From contig CAYYBG010000037.1 of the NCBI GenBank assembly GCA_964470195.1, forward strand, positions 1-18,088: DNA of 18,088 nucleotides, read 5' to 3'. This DNA comes from RFPI01 sp964470195 (GTDB lineage Bacteria; Pseudomonadota; Gammaproteobacteria; Burkholderiales; Methylophilaceae). The notes under the pieces were generated by a model, which was not told the DNA's origin, did no database searches, and was given only the letters and a program-made list of their open reading frames with translations. Below, piece by piece: positions 1 through 9,100 of this stretch. The position numbers were made by a program, and so were the translations under genes. Position 1 is the stretch's first letter; every line of letters begins with the position of its first letter.

Positions 1-50
1 GTGGCACAGGGGCAACTCTGTCGAGGGTTCGAATCCCTCTCTCTCCGCCA
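1..50 (+). tRNA. tRNA-Ser, 3' part (5' end outside window)
   Basis: The fragment carries a long variable arm (ACAGGG at 6-11, loop GCAA, CTCTGT at 16-21, one G-T wobble), a perfect T arm (GAGGG 23-27, TTCGAAT loop, CCCTC 35-39), the 3' acceptor strand TCTCTCC (40-46), discriminator G47 and an encoded CCA. A class II variable arm plus discriminator G is the serine pattern (leucine tRNAs have A). The anticodon lies upstream of the window, so the isoacceptor cannot be named. A terminator follows directly, so this is the end of its transcript. The gene sits next to two accessory-looking genes, and tRNA-Ser genes are common integration sites, but no second copy of the tRNA 3' end occurs in the window. 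Confidence 0.9.
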
Positions 51-52
51 AA

Positions 53-84
53 AAAAACATCAACCCTAGCGAGTTGATGTTTTT
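53..84. terminator. Bidirectional intrinsic terminator between tRNA-Ser and the RTX gene
   Basis: A perfect 12-bp stem (AAAAACATCAAC, 53-64, with GTTGATGTTTTT, 73-84) encloses an 8-base loop. It ends in a T-run on both strands, so it can stop the tRNA-Ser transcript on the plus strand and the convergent RTX gene (stop codon at 106) on the minus strand. Confidence 0.85.
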
Positions 85-105
85 AGCTTAATATGTAAAA
101 CGCAG

Positions 106-1407
106 TTAGATAATGATAAGGTCGGCTGCTGTCAGTTCTGGTCTACCCACCAAAATTGCAAATTGTATGGCTTGACTGTCTCCATTGCCATCGCTGTCAT
201 ACAAGAGAGCCCCCTTTGTTCTGTCATAAATGACTCTATCATCAGCATCCAGCGCAACTGGTCCTAAAACAAAGTTGTCTGCATTAGAATATCCGACAAA
301 AATTTCACTGCTTAAAAGAATTTTGTCGTCACCACTCTTATTAAAATTCTGAATTCTATCCACATTGCTTGCAGCATCTAGAGCGCTGGTGAATTCAAAA
401 TAATCACGTCCTGTACCACCAATCAATCTATCATTGCCAGCAAAACCATTGAGATTGTTATCACCTTTGGAGCCAGTAATGACATCATTACCACTAAATA
501 TTGCTTCGGCTACTTCTCTGACTGTAGTCGTACCTGCAAGATAATCACCCAGTTTCTCCGAAATGGCTTGATTCTTAGTATTCGCAACTGTTAGGTTGAT
601 GGTGCTAAACCAATCATCAGATTTTGAGGTGATTGAAAACTTAATGGAATTGATGATGCCTGAGTAATCGTTCTCGCTATTAATATTAAATCCGCTTTTG
701 CTAGAGATAGCTAAGTTACTTTTCCACAGAGACTTGTCAGTCCCTTTGGATTGGTCGCTTAAATTTACGCTGAATACTTTGCCGCTATAAGTTCCATTCT
801 CATTCAAGTCGATATTGCTTCTCATGGTTTGAGAGCTGGTACCAGTGGAAGTTATTAATTCATTACTATCGTTTAGTTCATATTCAGTCGATTTAGAGTT
901 AAATTTTGTACCAGTAAATTTAATCTGACTATCACCTTCAATGTCATTAGCTAAATTGAAAGGGAGGTAACGCAAGTATTGAGTTAAGGTGCCAACGCTA
1001 TTGCTCTTGATGTTGCTGGGAGATTTATCTTCCGACAAATAGCGCACCAAATCGAATTTAATATCCATATTACCACCCCGACTAGTTTCATTGAGTGGCA
1101 AAAGTTTAGTACCCCTTAGCGTGAAAGCTGTGACTAAATCATCTGAGCCTTCAGCAAACGCTGTGGTAGTAAATTTATAGGCTGTAGACGTCATACTGGT
1201 GTTAGTGATAGTTGGAACAGGTTCATTTGTCGGTAAAACTCTGAATGTACCCGGAATGGCCAATATGGGTAGTGACAACATATCCTTGAAAAATGGTAAT
1301 TCTTCTGGATCTAACCATCCATTTTCCAATGGTTCTGCCCCCAGCGTTTGCAGTAGCTGTTTGATTGCGAAAATAGTGCCAGAATTTTGAACTTTCAACG
1401 TTGCCAT
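106..1407 (-). CDS. Small RTX protein, putative type I-secreted (433 aa)
   Basis: The C-terminus is recognisable. Residues about 306-335 hold about three imperfect glycine/aspartate RTX nonapeptides (GNDVITGSKG, FAGNDRLIGG, GTGRDYFEF), which in this family form a calcium-binding beta-roll. After it comes the about 95-residue tail typical of RTX exoproteins, with a serralysin-like segment (DDRVIYDRTKGALLYDSDGN) and a short hydrophobic end (LIII). Such tails direct export through type I (ABC/HlyD/TolC) systems, so secretion without a Sec signal is inferred, and indeed no signal peptide is seen. The first about 300 residues are Ser/Asn/Thr-rich, look beta-rich, and match no domain I recognise. 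An in-frame TTG at 1422 could extend the protein by five residues, but ATG at 1407 has an AAGG Shine-Dalgarno 6 bases upstream. No type I secretion genes lie in this window. Function (enzyme, adhesin or surface-layer component) is unknown. Confidence 0.8.
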   Translation of the reverse strand: MATLKVQNSGTIFAIKQLLQTLGAEPLENGWLDPEELPFFKDMLSLPILAIPGTFRVLPTNEPVPTITNTSMTSTAYKFTTTAFAEGSDDLVTAFTLRGTKLLPLNETSRGGNMDIKFDLVRYLSEDKSPSNIKSNSVGTLTQYLRYLPFNLANDIEGDSQIKFTGTKFNSKSTEYELNDSNELITSTGTSSQTMRSNIDLNENGTYSGKVFSVNLSDQSKGTDKSLWKSNLAISSKSGFNINSENDYSGIINSIKFSITSKSDDWFSTINLTVANTKNQAISEKLGDYLAGTTTVREVAEAIFSGNDVITGSKGDNNLNGFAGNDRLIGGTGRDYFEFTSALDAASNVDRIQNFNKSGDDKILLSSEIFVGYSNADNFVLGPVALDADDRVIYDRTKGALLYDSDGNGDSQAIQFAILVGRPELTAADLIII

Positions 1408-1413
1408 GCTTAA

Positions 1414-1420
1414 CCTTATC
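1414..1420 (-). promoter_or_regulatory. RBS that sets the RTX gene start
   Basis: GATAAGG on the minus strand ends 6 bases before ATG at 1407. It supports that ATG over the upstream in-frame TTG at 1422. Confidence 0.6.
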
Positions 1421-1458
1421 AATGTGAATTAAATTGCGACCAATTAAAACATATCAAA

Positions 1459-1487
1459 ATGATAAAGGATATATAAATTCAAATCAA
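1459..1487 (-). promoter_or_regulatory. Candidate sigma70 promoter for the RTX gene
   Basis: On the minus strand TTGATT (1482-1487, 4 of 6 to the -35 consensus) and TATCAT (1459-1464, 5 of 6 to the -10 consensus) are 17 bases apart. They lie 52 bases upstream of the RTX ATG, within the 114-base gap after the TPR gene. This suggests the RTX gene can be transcribed on its own. The surrounding DNA is AT-rich, so chance matches are possible. Confidence 0.45.
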
Positions 1488-1521
1488 TTCAGAGTAGATT
1501 ATTAGGGCAATTGGATTACAT

Positions 1522-3201
1522 TCAAAAGGATTTTTTCAATGCTTGGATAACTTCACTTACCACTGTTTGCCAGTCTGCGATTTTTTTTTGTCTGAACAGG
1601 CGTGCTTGAGGGTACCAAGGTGTAGATGGTATAACCTGCATCCAACGAAATTCAGCCACGAAGGGCAGTAATAGCCATAAAGGTTTTCCCATCGCTCCAG
1701 CCAAATGTGCTACCGAGGTATCGACACTAATCACAAGATCCATATTGGCTATCAGGGCGGCCGTATCTGAGAAATCATGAATATGTGTTTGATGTGTATG
1801 AATGCGACTATGTGTGGCCATCAGTAATGCATCTTCATCATCATATTCAATTTGCAATGAATGTAGCTCAATGTCTAATTCATTCAGTGGTAACAGATAT
1901 TTTAATGGGATGGAACGATTAAAGTTATTGTAATGCGAGGCGCGACCACTCCAAACTAAACCTATTTTGGGTTTATTTGTGCTCCCGAGATATTTAGACC
2001 ATTGCTGTTGCTTGATAGGATCGGCATATAGATAGGGGATTGGTGCGGGTATATTGTCTAAACGAGTGCCTAACTCTAAAGGCAAACTCATCATTGGTAT
2101 TTGCAAGTGAATCTGCTCTGTTACTTGGTTGCGAGAAAACACCAATATATCTTGATCTAATGATTGCATAAGCGAAACCAGAGGAGCGATTACTTCAAGT
2201 ACAACTTTGCCCGCCATTTGCTTGAGCAATTTCAAGTAGCGACAGAATTGCAAACTATCACCCAGTCCTTGTTCATCCCAGACCAATATTGTTTTGTCAT
2301 TAAGTGGAATATTTGCTGTCCATCGGGGTACTTGGCTGTGACGTAGTTTTTCAAAGTTAGCTTGTTGCCATCTGGCTTCATACTGGGTTAGGCCTTTGGC
2401 AAAGTCTCCCACCATCAATAGCAAAAGAGATTGATTCCAGAGACCGGTTGGATTGTTGGGTTGAAGCGCGAGTGCACGTTGATAACTGTTGATGGCTTGT
2501 TGCGTTTGTTTTAAATCATTCAGCACAACCCCACGATTCTGCCATGCCTGTGCATGATTGTGAGCAAGTCGCACGACATGGTTGTAGCTCGTTAATGCAT
2601 CTTCCAACAGATGCTCGCTATATTGTATCAATGCTAGCATAAACCAGATTTCTGCTTGTTCTGGCAATCCTTTTACTGCAGCTAGGGCATGCATTATTGC
2701 AAGACTATTTTGTTGTTTTTTATGCAATATTGAGGCTAGATGAAAATGCGCCCATGGGTAATCGGATTGAATAGACAATGCGCGTTGGAAAGCCGCTAAC
2801 GCATCATCCTCTCTGTCCAAACTAAGTAATGTAAGACCTCGATTATAATGTGCTTTGGCATAATCCTTTTGAAGGCTAATCGCACGTTCGAACCAAATCA
2901 GAGCCTCTTGATGACGTTGATTTGCTCGCAGAGCAAGGGCATATCCGTTCAGCACTGGAGCATCTTTACATTGCATCAATGGAAGACGTTCAAAGGTTTG
3001 AATGGCCTGCTCATACTGTTGTTGCTGCATATAGAGCACGCCGAGTAACTGTAAGGTTTCGGTGTGATTGATGTGTTGTTTAAGGATAGCCAGATAGGCT
3101 ATCTTGGCTTGTTGCCATGCTTGTTGCTGATGCAATAGTCGTGCTTTTTCAAGCTGTTGCATAATGGAATGAGAATGTCCTTGCTGGACTTTGTTGATCA
3201 T
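1522..3201 (-). CDS. TPR-repeat protein with C-terminal glycosyltransferase-like domain (559 aa)
   Basis: The N-terminal half (about residues 15-285) is a run of 34-residue TPR units, with typical pieces such as AKAHYNRGLTLLSLDREDDA and LGVLYMQQQQYEQAIQTFER. The C-terminal half has the hallmarks of TPR-linked GT-B-fold glycosyltransferase-like proteins (GT9/GT41-like): VWDEQGLGDSLQFCRY starting near W308, GLVWSGRASHYNNFNRSIPL, and SVDTSVAHLAG at 492-502 followed by GKPLWLLLP. In relatives these segments line the nucleotide-sugar site. A role in protein or surface glycan glycosylation is inferred; donor and acceptor are unknown. No signal peptide is seen, so it is probably cytoplasmic. It lies just upstream of the RTX gene on the same strand and could modify it or merely neighbour it. 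A TTG at 3234 would add 11 residues, but ATG at 3201 has a strong AAAAGGG 8 bases upstream. Confidence 0.85.
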   Translation of the reverse strand: MINKVQQGHSHSIMQQLEKARLLHQQQAWQQAKIAYLAILKQHINHTETLQLLGVLYMQQQQYEQAIQTFERLPLMQCKDAPVLNGYALALRANQRHQEALIWFERAISLQKDYAKAHYNRGLTLLSLDREDDALAAFQRALSIQSDYPWAHFHLASILHKKQQNSLAIMHALAAVKGLPEQAEIWFMLALIQYSEHLLEDALTSYNHVVRLAHNHAQAWQNRGVVLNDLKQTQQAINSYQRALALQPNNPTGLWNQSLLLLMVGDFAKGLTQYEARWQQANFEKLRHSQVPRWTANIPLNDKTILVWDEQGLGDSLQFCRYLKLLKQMAGKVVLEVIAPLVSLMQSLDQDILVFSRNQVTEQIHLQIPMMSLPLELGTRLDNIPAPIPYLYADPIKQQQWSKYLGSTNKPKIGLVWSGRASHYNNFNRSIPLKYLLPLNELDIELHSLQIEYDDEDALLMATHSRIHTHQTHIHDFSDTAALIANMDLVISVDTSVAHLAGAMGKPLWLLLPFVAEFRWMQVIPSTPWYPQARLFRQKKIADWQTVVSEVIQALKKSF

Positions 3202-3209
3202 AAAAACGA

Positions 3210-3216
3210 CCCTTTT
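3210..3216 (-). promoter_or_regulatory. RBS that sets the TPR gene start
   Basis: AAAAGGG on the minus strand lies 8 bases before ATG at 3201. This is much better placed than anything upstream of the alternative TTG at 3234. Confidence 0.65.
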
Positions 3217-3288
3217 ATTATTCAATTGGTACAAGGGATTGAATAGTCTAAGACTGATTATTTTTTTACTGTGGTGTCAGTGCTGAAG

Positions 3289-3316
3289 ATTATAGTCTAT
3301 TCAGTTAATTTGCTTA
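3289..3316 (-). promoter_or_regulatory. Candidate promoter for the TPR gene
   Basis: A perfect TATAAT (3289-3294, minus strand) lies 87 bases upstream of ATG 3201 in the divergent gap shared with glnE. The -35 is weak: TAAGCA at 3311-3316 with a 16-base spacer, 3 of 6 matches. Confidence 0.35.
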
Positions 3317-3379
3317 GCTCATGGCTACACAAAATTTAATTAAATACGCTAACATAAATCAACTTGCAAACATCCGCTG

Positions 3380-6115
3380 GTGAATTTACTGCTCATGACT
3401 TTTTCTAATCTTCAGATCGACCAATATGTTGCTCATGCCTGTGCTTGTAGTCAATTCGCACAACGATTAATCATTTCCGATGCTGCACTTGCTGAGGATT
3501 GTAAACAGTCATTACATTTACCCTTCACTCGTCAGGCGATGTTGGATTTTCTTGACCAGCAATCAATTTTTGATGAAGCCAGCCTAAAAAAAGCGCTACG
3601 CCAATTACGTCAGCGCGTCATGCTACGTGTTATGTTACGTGACCTCAATCGCTTGGCTGATTTGCATGAAGTGATGCGAGCCATGACCGATTTGGCAGAG
3701 CTTGCTGTGTCTTATGCACTCAATGTATTGCATCCCATGTTGGTGGCACGCTTCGGCCAACCCATTGGCGAGTCTGGCCAAGCTCAGCAACTAATCGTAG
3801 TGGGGATGGGTAAACTGGGTGGTGAAGATTTAAATGTTTCATCGGATATTGATTTGATTTTTGCTTATGAGGAGGATGGAGAGAGTTTTGCTCAATCTTC
3901 ACTACAAAAATCAATAAGTAACCATGATTTCTTTGTCCGTTTAGGAAAGTTACTGATTGCTGCCATAGATGAGCGTACTGAAGATGGTTTTGTGTTTCGC
4001 GTCGATATGCGTTTACGACCATATGGTTCTGAAGGCCCTCTGGCTTGTAGTCTGGCGATGTTGGAAGACTATTACCAAAATCAAGGACGCGAATGGGAAC
4101 GCTATGCATGGATTAAAGGACGTGTCATTGCTGGCCCAAGCAAAGCTATTTCGGCTGTTCTTCAGCCTTTTGTCTATCGCAAATACCTGGATTTTGGTGT
4201 GTTTGCATCGATGCGAGATTTAAAACAACAAATCGAGCGAGATGTAAATCAGCGTGATATGCGTGATAACATCAAGCTTGGTTGGGGAGGAATCCGTGAA
4301 ATTGAGTTTATTGCCCAAGTTTTTCAACTGATCCGAGGTGGGCAAGATGCTAGTTTACAAATTCGACCTACTCTACAGGTACTACAACGATTGGCAGAAA
4401 AGCAACTGTTGCCAGAAGAGGTTGTACGAAACTTAATCACCGCCTACCATTTTTTACGTCAACTTGAGCATCGGATTCAATACCAAGAAGACCAACAAAC
4501 CCAAGATTTACCCAACAGCCTGTCAGCACAAGATGCATTAGCATTAGCGCTGGATTTCCCTGATTGGCAAAGTTTGCTAACCCAGTTAGAGCAACATCGC
4601 GTTTTTGTCGATAGCCAGTTTAAAGCGGTATTTGCCAAGCAAGATCAGCTTCCAAATCAGCTGAGTGAGGATGATGATCATGCAGATTTATGGCAATGGC
4701 GGGGTGACGATCAACATGCCAAGGCGCTTTTGGAGCAACTTGGTTATCAACAATCAAAAGAAGTCTGGCAGCGATTACTTAGCTTGCGACAAAGTAATCG
4801 CTACCGCACTTTGCCAGATTTAAGTCGTCAACGTTTCGATCAACTGATGCCGATGCTGATTCACTTTGCTGCCCAAGAGAATCATCCCGAACAAACCTTA
4901 ATCAGGGTGCAAGATTTATTAGAAAGCATTTGTCGTCGAGCCAGTTATTTAGCGCTACTAGCAGAATTTCCTGCCGCATTGCGCCTGCTTACTCGACTGG
5001 TTTCTGCAAGTCCTTGGTTAGCGCAATATCTGGCGCAACACCCAGTGTTGTTAGACGAGTTGCTGGATACGCAGCATTTGTATGCGGTGCCAGATTTCGA
5101 GCAGATGCGGCTGGAATTGCTGCAGCGCATGCAAGAGGCTGAAGGGGATATTGAGCGACAAATGGATTTAATGCGTCAATTCAAACATGCTGCCATTTTT
5201 CGCTTTGCAGCCAAAGATGTGGCAGGTGATCTACCTTTAACCACCTTATCAGACTACCTGAGTGAGCTGGCAAATCTGATATTACAAATCACTATCGATA
5301 CATTATGGCCTCACTTTAAAGGAAGACATAGGGAGCAGCCACTTTTTGCCATCATAGGCTATGGCAAACTTGGCGGCAAAGAATTGGCCTATGCATCCGA
5401 CCTCGACATTATTTTTCTTTATGATGATGCACACGCTAATGCGGGTGAAATTTATGCACGCTTTGGTCAGCGAATTAATACTTGGTTAAATAGTATGACA
5501 GCAGCAGGATTGTTGTATGAGACTGATATGCAGTTGCGTCCAGATGGCGCAAGTGGGTTATTGGTCAGCTCGATACAAGCATTTGATGACTATCAAATGC
5601 ATAAGGCTTGGACATGGGAGCATCAAGCAATTACCCGTGCCGCGTTTAGTGCAGGGGATAGCGCGATTGGGCAGAGATTTGAAGAAATCCGTCAAAAAGT
5701 AATGCGACTGCCTCGGCAAGCCCAACAATTGCGTCAAGAAGTATTGTCGATGCGACAAAAGATGCATGAGGCTCATCGAACCAGTCAGGGCAAAGTAGAT
5801 ATTAAACATAGCCGTGGGGGCATTATAGATGTGGAGTTTATCGTGCAGTACTTGGTGTTATTACACGCTCATGAATATCCCGAGCTAACCCAAAATTGTG
5901 GCAACTTTGCCTTGTTGAAGCGTTTGGCACAGTTGCAAATTATTCCTGACAATCTTGCGCAACAGGCTGCACAAGCTTATTTGGAGTTACGCAAACACCA
6001 ACATGCTATGAAATTACAAGGCTTGGACAAATTAGAGTTGTTGGCGCAACAAGTTCAGGGTCAAGTTGAGGCAGTGCAAGCCTTATGGAAGGCAGTGATG
6101 GAGAGCGCTATTTAA
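3380..6115 (+). CDS. glnE: Bifunctional glutamine synthetase adenylyltransferase / adenylyl-removing enzyme (911 aa)
   Basis: GlnE attaches AMP to, and phosphorolytically removes it from, a tyrosine of glutamine synthetase in response to PII signals, tuning ammonia assimilation in the cytoplasm. The protein has the duplicated layout of the family. The N-terminal nucleotidyltransferase (adenylyl-removing half) carries GMGKLGGEDLNVSSDIDLIF with metal-binding D156 and D158. The C-terminal adenylylating half carries GYGKLGGKELAYASDLDIIF with D674 and D676. Each half is followed by a helical segment with the family's G-G-I-x-[ED]-[IV]-E-F motif (GGIREIEF, GGIIDVEF). At 911 residues it is slightly shorter than E. 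coli GlnE (about 946), mostly at the N-terminus. The start is uncertain: GTG at 3380 lacks a clear RBS, and ATG at 3395 has only a distant GGTG. No PII gene is nearby. The gene ends in a 4-base tail-to-tail overlap with the RND pump gene. Confidence 0.96.
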   Translation: MNLLLMTFSNLQIDQYVAHACACSQFAQRLIISDAALAEDCKQSLHLPFTRQAMLDFLDQQSIFDEASLKKALRQLRQRVMLRVMLRDLNRLADLHEVMRAMTDLAELAVSYALNVLHPMLVARFGQPIGESGQAQQLIVVGMGKLGGEDLNVSSDIDLIFAYEEDGESFAQSSLQKSISNHDFFVRLGKLLIAAIDERTEDGFVFRVDMRLRPYGSEGPLACSLAMLEDYYQNQGREWERYAWIKGRVIAGPSKAISAVLQPFVYRKYLDFGVFASMRDLKQQIERDVNQRDMRDNIKLGWGGIREIEFIAQVFQLIRGGQDASLQIRPTLQVLQRLAEKQLLPEEVVRNLITAYHFLRQLEHRIQYQEDQQTQDLPNSLSAQDALALALDFPDWQSLLTQLEQHRVFVDSQFKAVFAKQDQLPNQLSEDDDHADLWQWRGDDQHAKALLEQLGYQQSKEVWQRLLSLRQSNRYRTLPDLSRQRFDQLMPMLIHFAAQENHPEQTLIRVQDLLESICRRASYLALLAEFPAALRLLTRLVSASPWLAQYLAQHPVLLDELLDTQHLYAVPDFEQMRLELLQRMQEAEGDIERQMDLMRQFKHAAIFRFAAKDVAGDLPLTTLSDYLSELANLILQITIDTLWPHFKGRHREQPLFAIIGYGKLGGKELAYASDLDIIFLYDDAHANAGEIYARFGQRINTWLNSMTAAGLLYETDMQLRPDGASGLLVSSIQAFDDYQMHKAWTWEHQAITRAAFSAGDSAIGQRFEEIRQKVMRLPRQAQQLRQEVLSMRQKMHEAHRTSQGKVDIKHSRGGIIDVEFIVQYLVLLHAHEYPELTQNCGNFALLKRLAQLQIIPDNLAQQAAQAYLELRKHQHAMKLQGLDKLELLAQQVQGQVEAVQALWKAVMESAI

Positions 6116-9100
6116 TTTTGCTCGAATTGATTTTTTTCAAACTTACCAAAATGCAACATGATCGTTGGTAAGATCAACAAATTGAGTATCGTCGATGTGA
6201 CTAAACCTCCCACAATAATAATTGCCATCGGCCCTTCGATTTCTCGACCCGGTTGACCACTACCGGCAGCTAAAGGTAACAAGCCCAAGGCGGTGACCAG
6301 CGCAGTCATCAAAATAGAGGGTAATCGCTCGGATGCTCCTTGTATGGCAGTTTCTATATTCCAAGTTTTACCCTCAAAATTTATTAAATGCTGATAATGC
6401 GAAACCAGCATGATAGAGTTTCGAAGAGTAATCCCGAATAGCGTGACAAATCCCACCATAGAGCCTAGTGATATCCAGCCACCAGTGAACATAACCGCTA
6501 ATACTCCACCTATCAGTGCAAAAGGCAGATTGACAAAGGTGAGCAATAAGTTACGCAAGTTTCCAAAGGCGATATATAACATTAAGAAAATACCAACGGT
6601 AGCAATGAGGGAATGCACCATTAAATCCTCGCGTGATTGACTTTGGGCTTCCGCTTCTCCACTAAAAGCTAAGTAATTGCCTGGCGTCAGTGTTACTTCT
6701 TTTTTCAGTCGCGCTTTAATTTCTGCAGAGAAACTCTCGACATCACGACCAACAACGTTGGCAGTCACCGTTTGAATTCGTTTTGCTCCTGCATGTAAGA
6801 TTTTTGATCGTCCATTTTCTTGGTTGATATCCGCCACATCACCTAACATCACCAACTTACCTTCTCGGTTAAACAAAGGTAATTTGCGTATAGCATTTAA
6901 ATCCAAGCGGCTATTGGGCTCTAGTACCACAGCCAGCCAAAAGATACGATTATTCTCATAGATGGGGGTAATCGGCATGCTTTCATAGGCTGCACGGATA
7001 TTATCTAACACATCTGTGGGTTGCAGCCCCCATTGCGCAAGCTTTTCATGACGCAGTCGAATGCTTAATTGTGGTGTTCCTGGCGGAGATTGTACCAGTA
7101 CATCTCTTGCACCTGGTATGCTGGCGACAACACTCGCGACTGCTTGTGCATCTCTGTCCAAAGCATCTAAGTCGTTACCATAAATATTGATGACATTGCT
7201 AGCGGCATAACCAGATATGGTTTCTTCAATACGCTCAGTGAGAAAAGTGTTGATGGCAAAATTAATCCCAACAAATCCTGGTGCTTTCTCACCATCACCA
7301 TCAGATTCTTGGTCTTCTTGTAGTCCAGAAAGTCGCTCGCGAATTTCGCTCAAAATTCGATTTTGTTCATTACCAGAAAGCGTGCCAATTTCAATTTCAA
7401 ATTCGCTGTAATGCGTAGCAAAAGTATCAGCACCATTTTGTGCGCGACCCACCCATTGCACAACACTTTTTACCCCCTTAATAGCTCGAATAGCTTTGGA
7501 AACTTGATTACCAATGCGCAAAGATTCTTGCTCTGAAGTGCCTGGGACTAAGGTCATGTGCATAATAAAGTGGCCTTCATGCAGGCTTGGAATAAATTGG
7601 CTCTTGAATAATGGCAACGCACCTAGGCCGATAGCAATCACTGCAATGGCAATAAAAATGGTGCGTTTGTATTGTTGTTCGATACGAAACAGAAGAGCCG
7701 TATAACGATGTTTAATCCAAGCGATAAGTGGAGGGTCGTCGCCGTCAAGTTTTATTTTGCCAAGTAACAAATAACATAGCGCTGGGGTGAGTGTGAGCGC
7801 TACTGCCAAAGAGGCTAAAATCGCTGAGATATAAGCATAGCCAAGAGGAGCAAATAGCTTGCCGGCAACCCCGCTCAAGGTGAGTAATGGCATAAATACC
7901 AGTGCCACAATAATGGTGGCATATACCACTGAGCTTCGTACTTCCATAGAGGCGTTAAACACTACTTGATGGTTTGCAAGCGGTTTTGCTAATAGCTTAT
8001 TCTCGCGTAAACGTCTGAAAATATTTTCTGTATCAATAATCGCATCATCGACAACCTCACCAAGTGCAATCGCTAAGCCACCCAACACCATAATATTAAT
8101 ACCAATTTTGAAGTAGCTGAGTACAACAATCGCGGTCAACAATGATAGTGGAATAGCGGTGGCTGAGATAAAGGCGGTACGCGCATTGAACAAAAACAGA
8201 AACAATACGATGATGACTAAAACTGAACCAATCAGAATATCGGTTCTTACGCCATAAATTGCAGTATCAATAAAGTTGGCAGGTCTAAAAAGTCCTTCAT
8301 GTAACTGTATATTGCGACTCTCTAGAGATGGTTGGATTTGTTTAATGGCTCGCTCTAATGACTGGGTAACCCCATACGTGTTAGCGCCAAGCTGACCTTG
8401 TATGGATAAGTAGATACCAGTTTTGCCATCAATAGAGGATGAACTGATGGAAGGTTGAGCTCCCTCGCTGATGGTCGCTACGTCGCTAAATTTGATGCTC
8501 TGTCCATTACGATAAGCAATCGTGGTTTGTGCCAATTGTTGGATAGTAGTGGATTGCCCTAAGGTGTTTAATATTATCCTTTGATTATTATTTTCGATAA
8601 AACCCGCGCCTCGAACTCCCGTTGCACGGCTGGCAGCATCAACCACCTCTTGTAAAGATAATTTATACAAAATCAGTTGTTGTGGTTTGACCTGAATTTG
8701 CAATTGCTTGATCTGTCCGCCAAAAACATTGACATCAGCAACCCCTTCAACTGCCATTAAATGTGGGCGTAACTCCCAATCGACAATGCTGCGAAGCTCA
8801 ATCAAATCCACTTTATCTGAGGTCAGTCCTATGCCCATTACGGTACTGGCGGCTGATGTTAACGGTGTGATATTGGGGATAACTCTTGCTGGAAGTCTGC
8901 CAGCAAGGGTGGCTAATCGTTCCGCCACCACTTGGCGATTGCGGTATACATCGGTGCCTTCATTAAATATCACCGTCACAACGGATAAACCTGGGATCGA
9001 TTGTGAGCGCATCATCGCGATGCCTACTGTGCCTGAAATTGTATTTTCTATTGGCTGACTGACCAGTTTTTCAACTAAGTCTGTGGACAAGCCAGGAGCT

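Noticed and set aside
3245..3255. AGTCT-A-AGACT dyad followed by a T-run between the TPR gene and glnE
   Set aside because: The stem is only 4 bp with a 3-base loop, it lies between divergent genes, and a terminator there makes little sense.
3329..3360. Possible glnE promoter TACACA-N18-TAACAT
   Set aside because: Both boxes match 4 of 6 in very AT-rich DNA, so this is not distinguishable from chance.
3720..4109. 129-codon minus-strand open frame inside glnE
   Set aside because: It overlaps the conserved N-terminal nucleotidyltransferase region of glnE and shows no protein-family features.
8708..9058. 116-codon plus-strand open frame inside the RND pump gene
   Set aside because: The pump frame is continuous and conserved on the other strand; this frame shows no domain and no RBS-supported start of interest.
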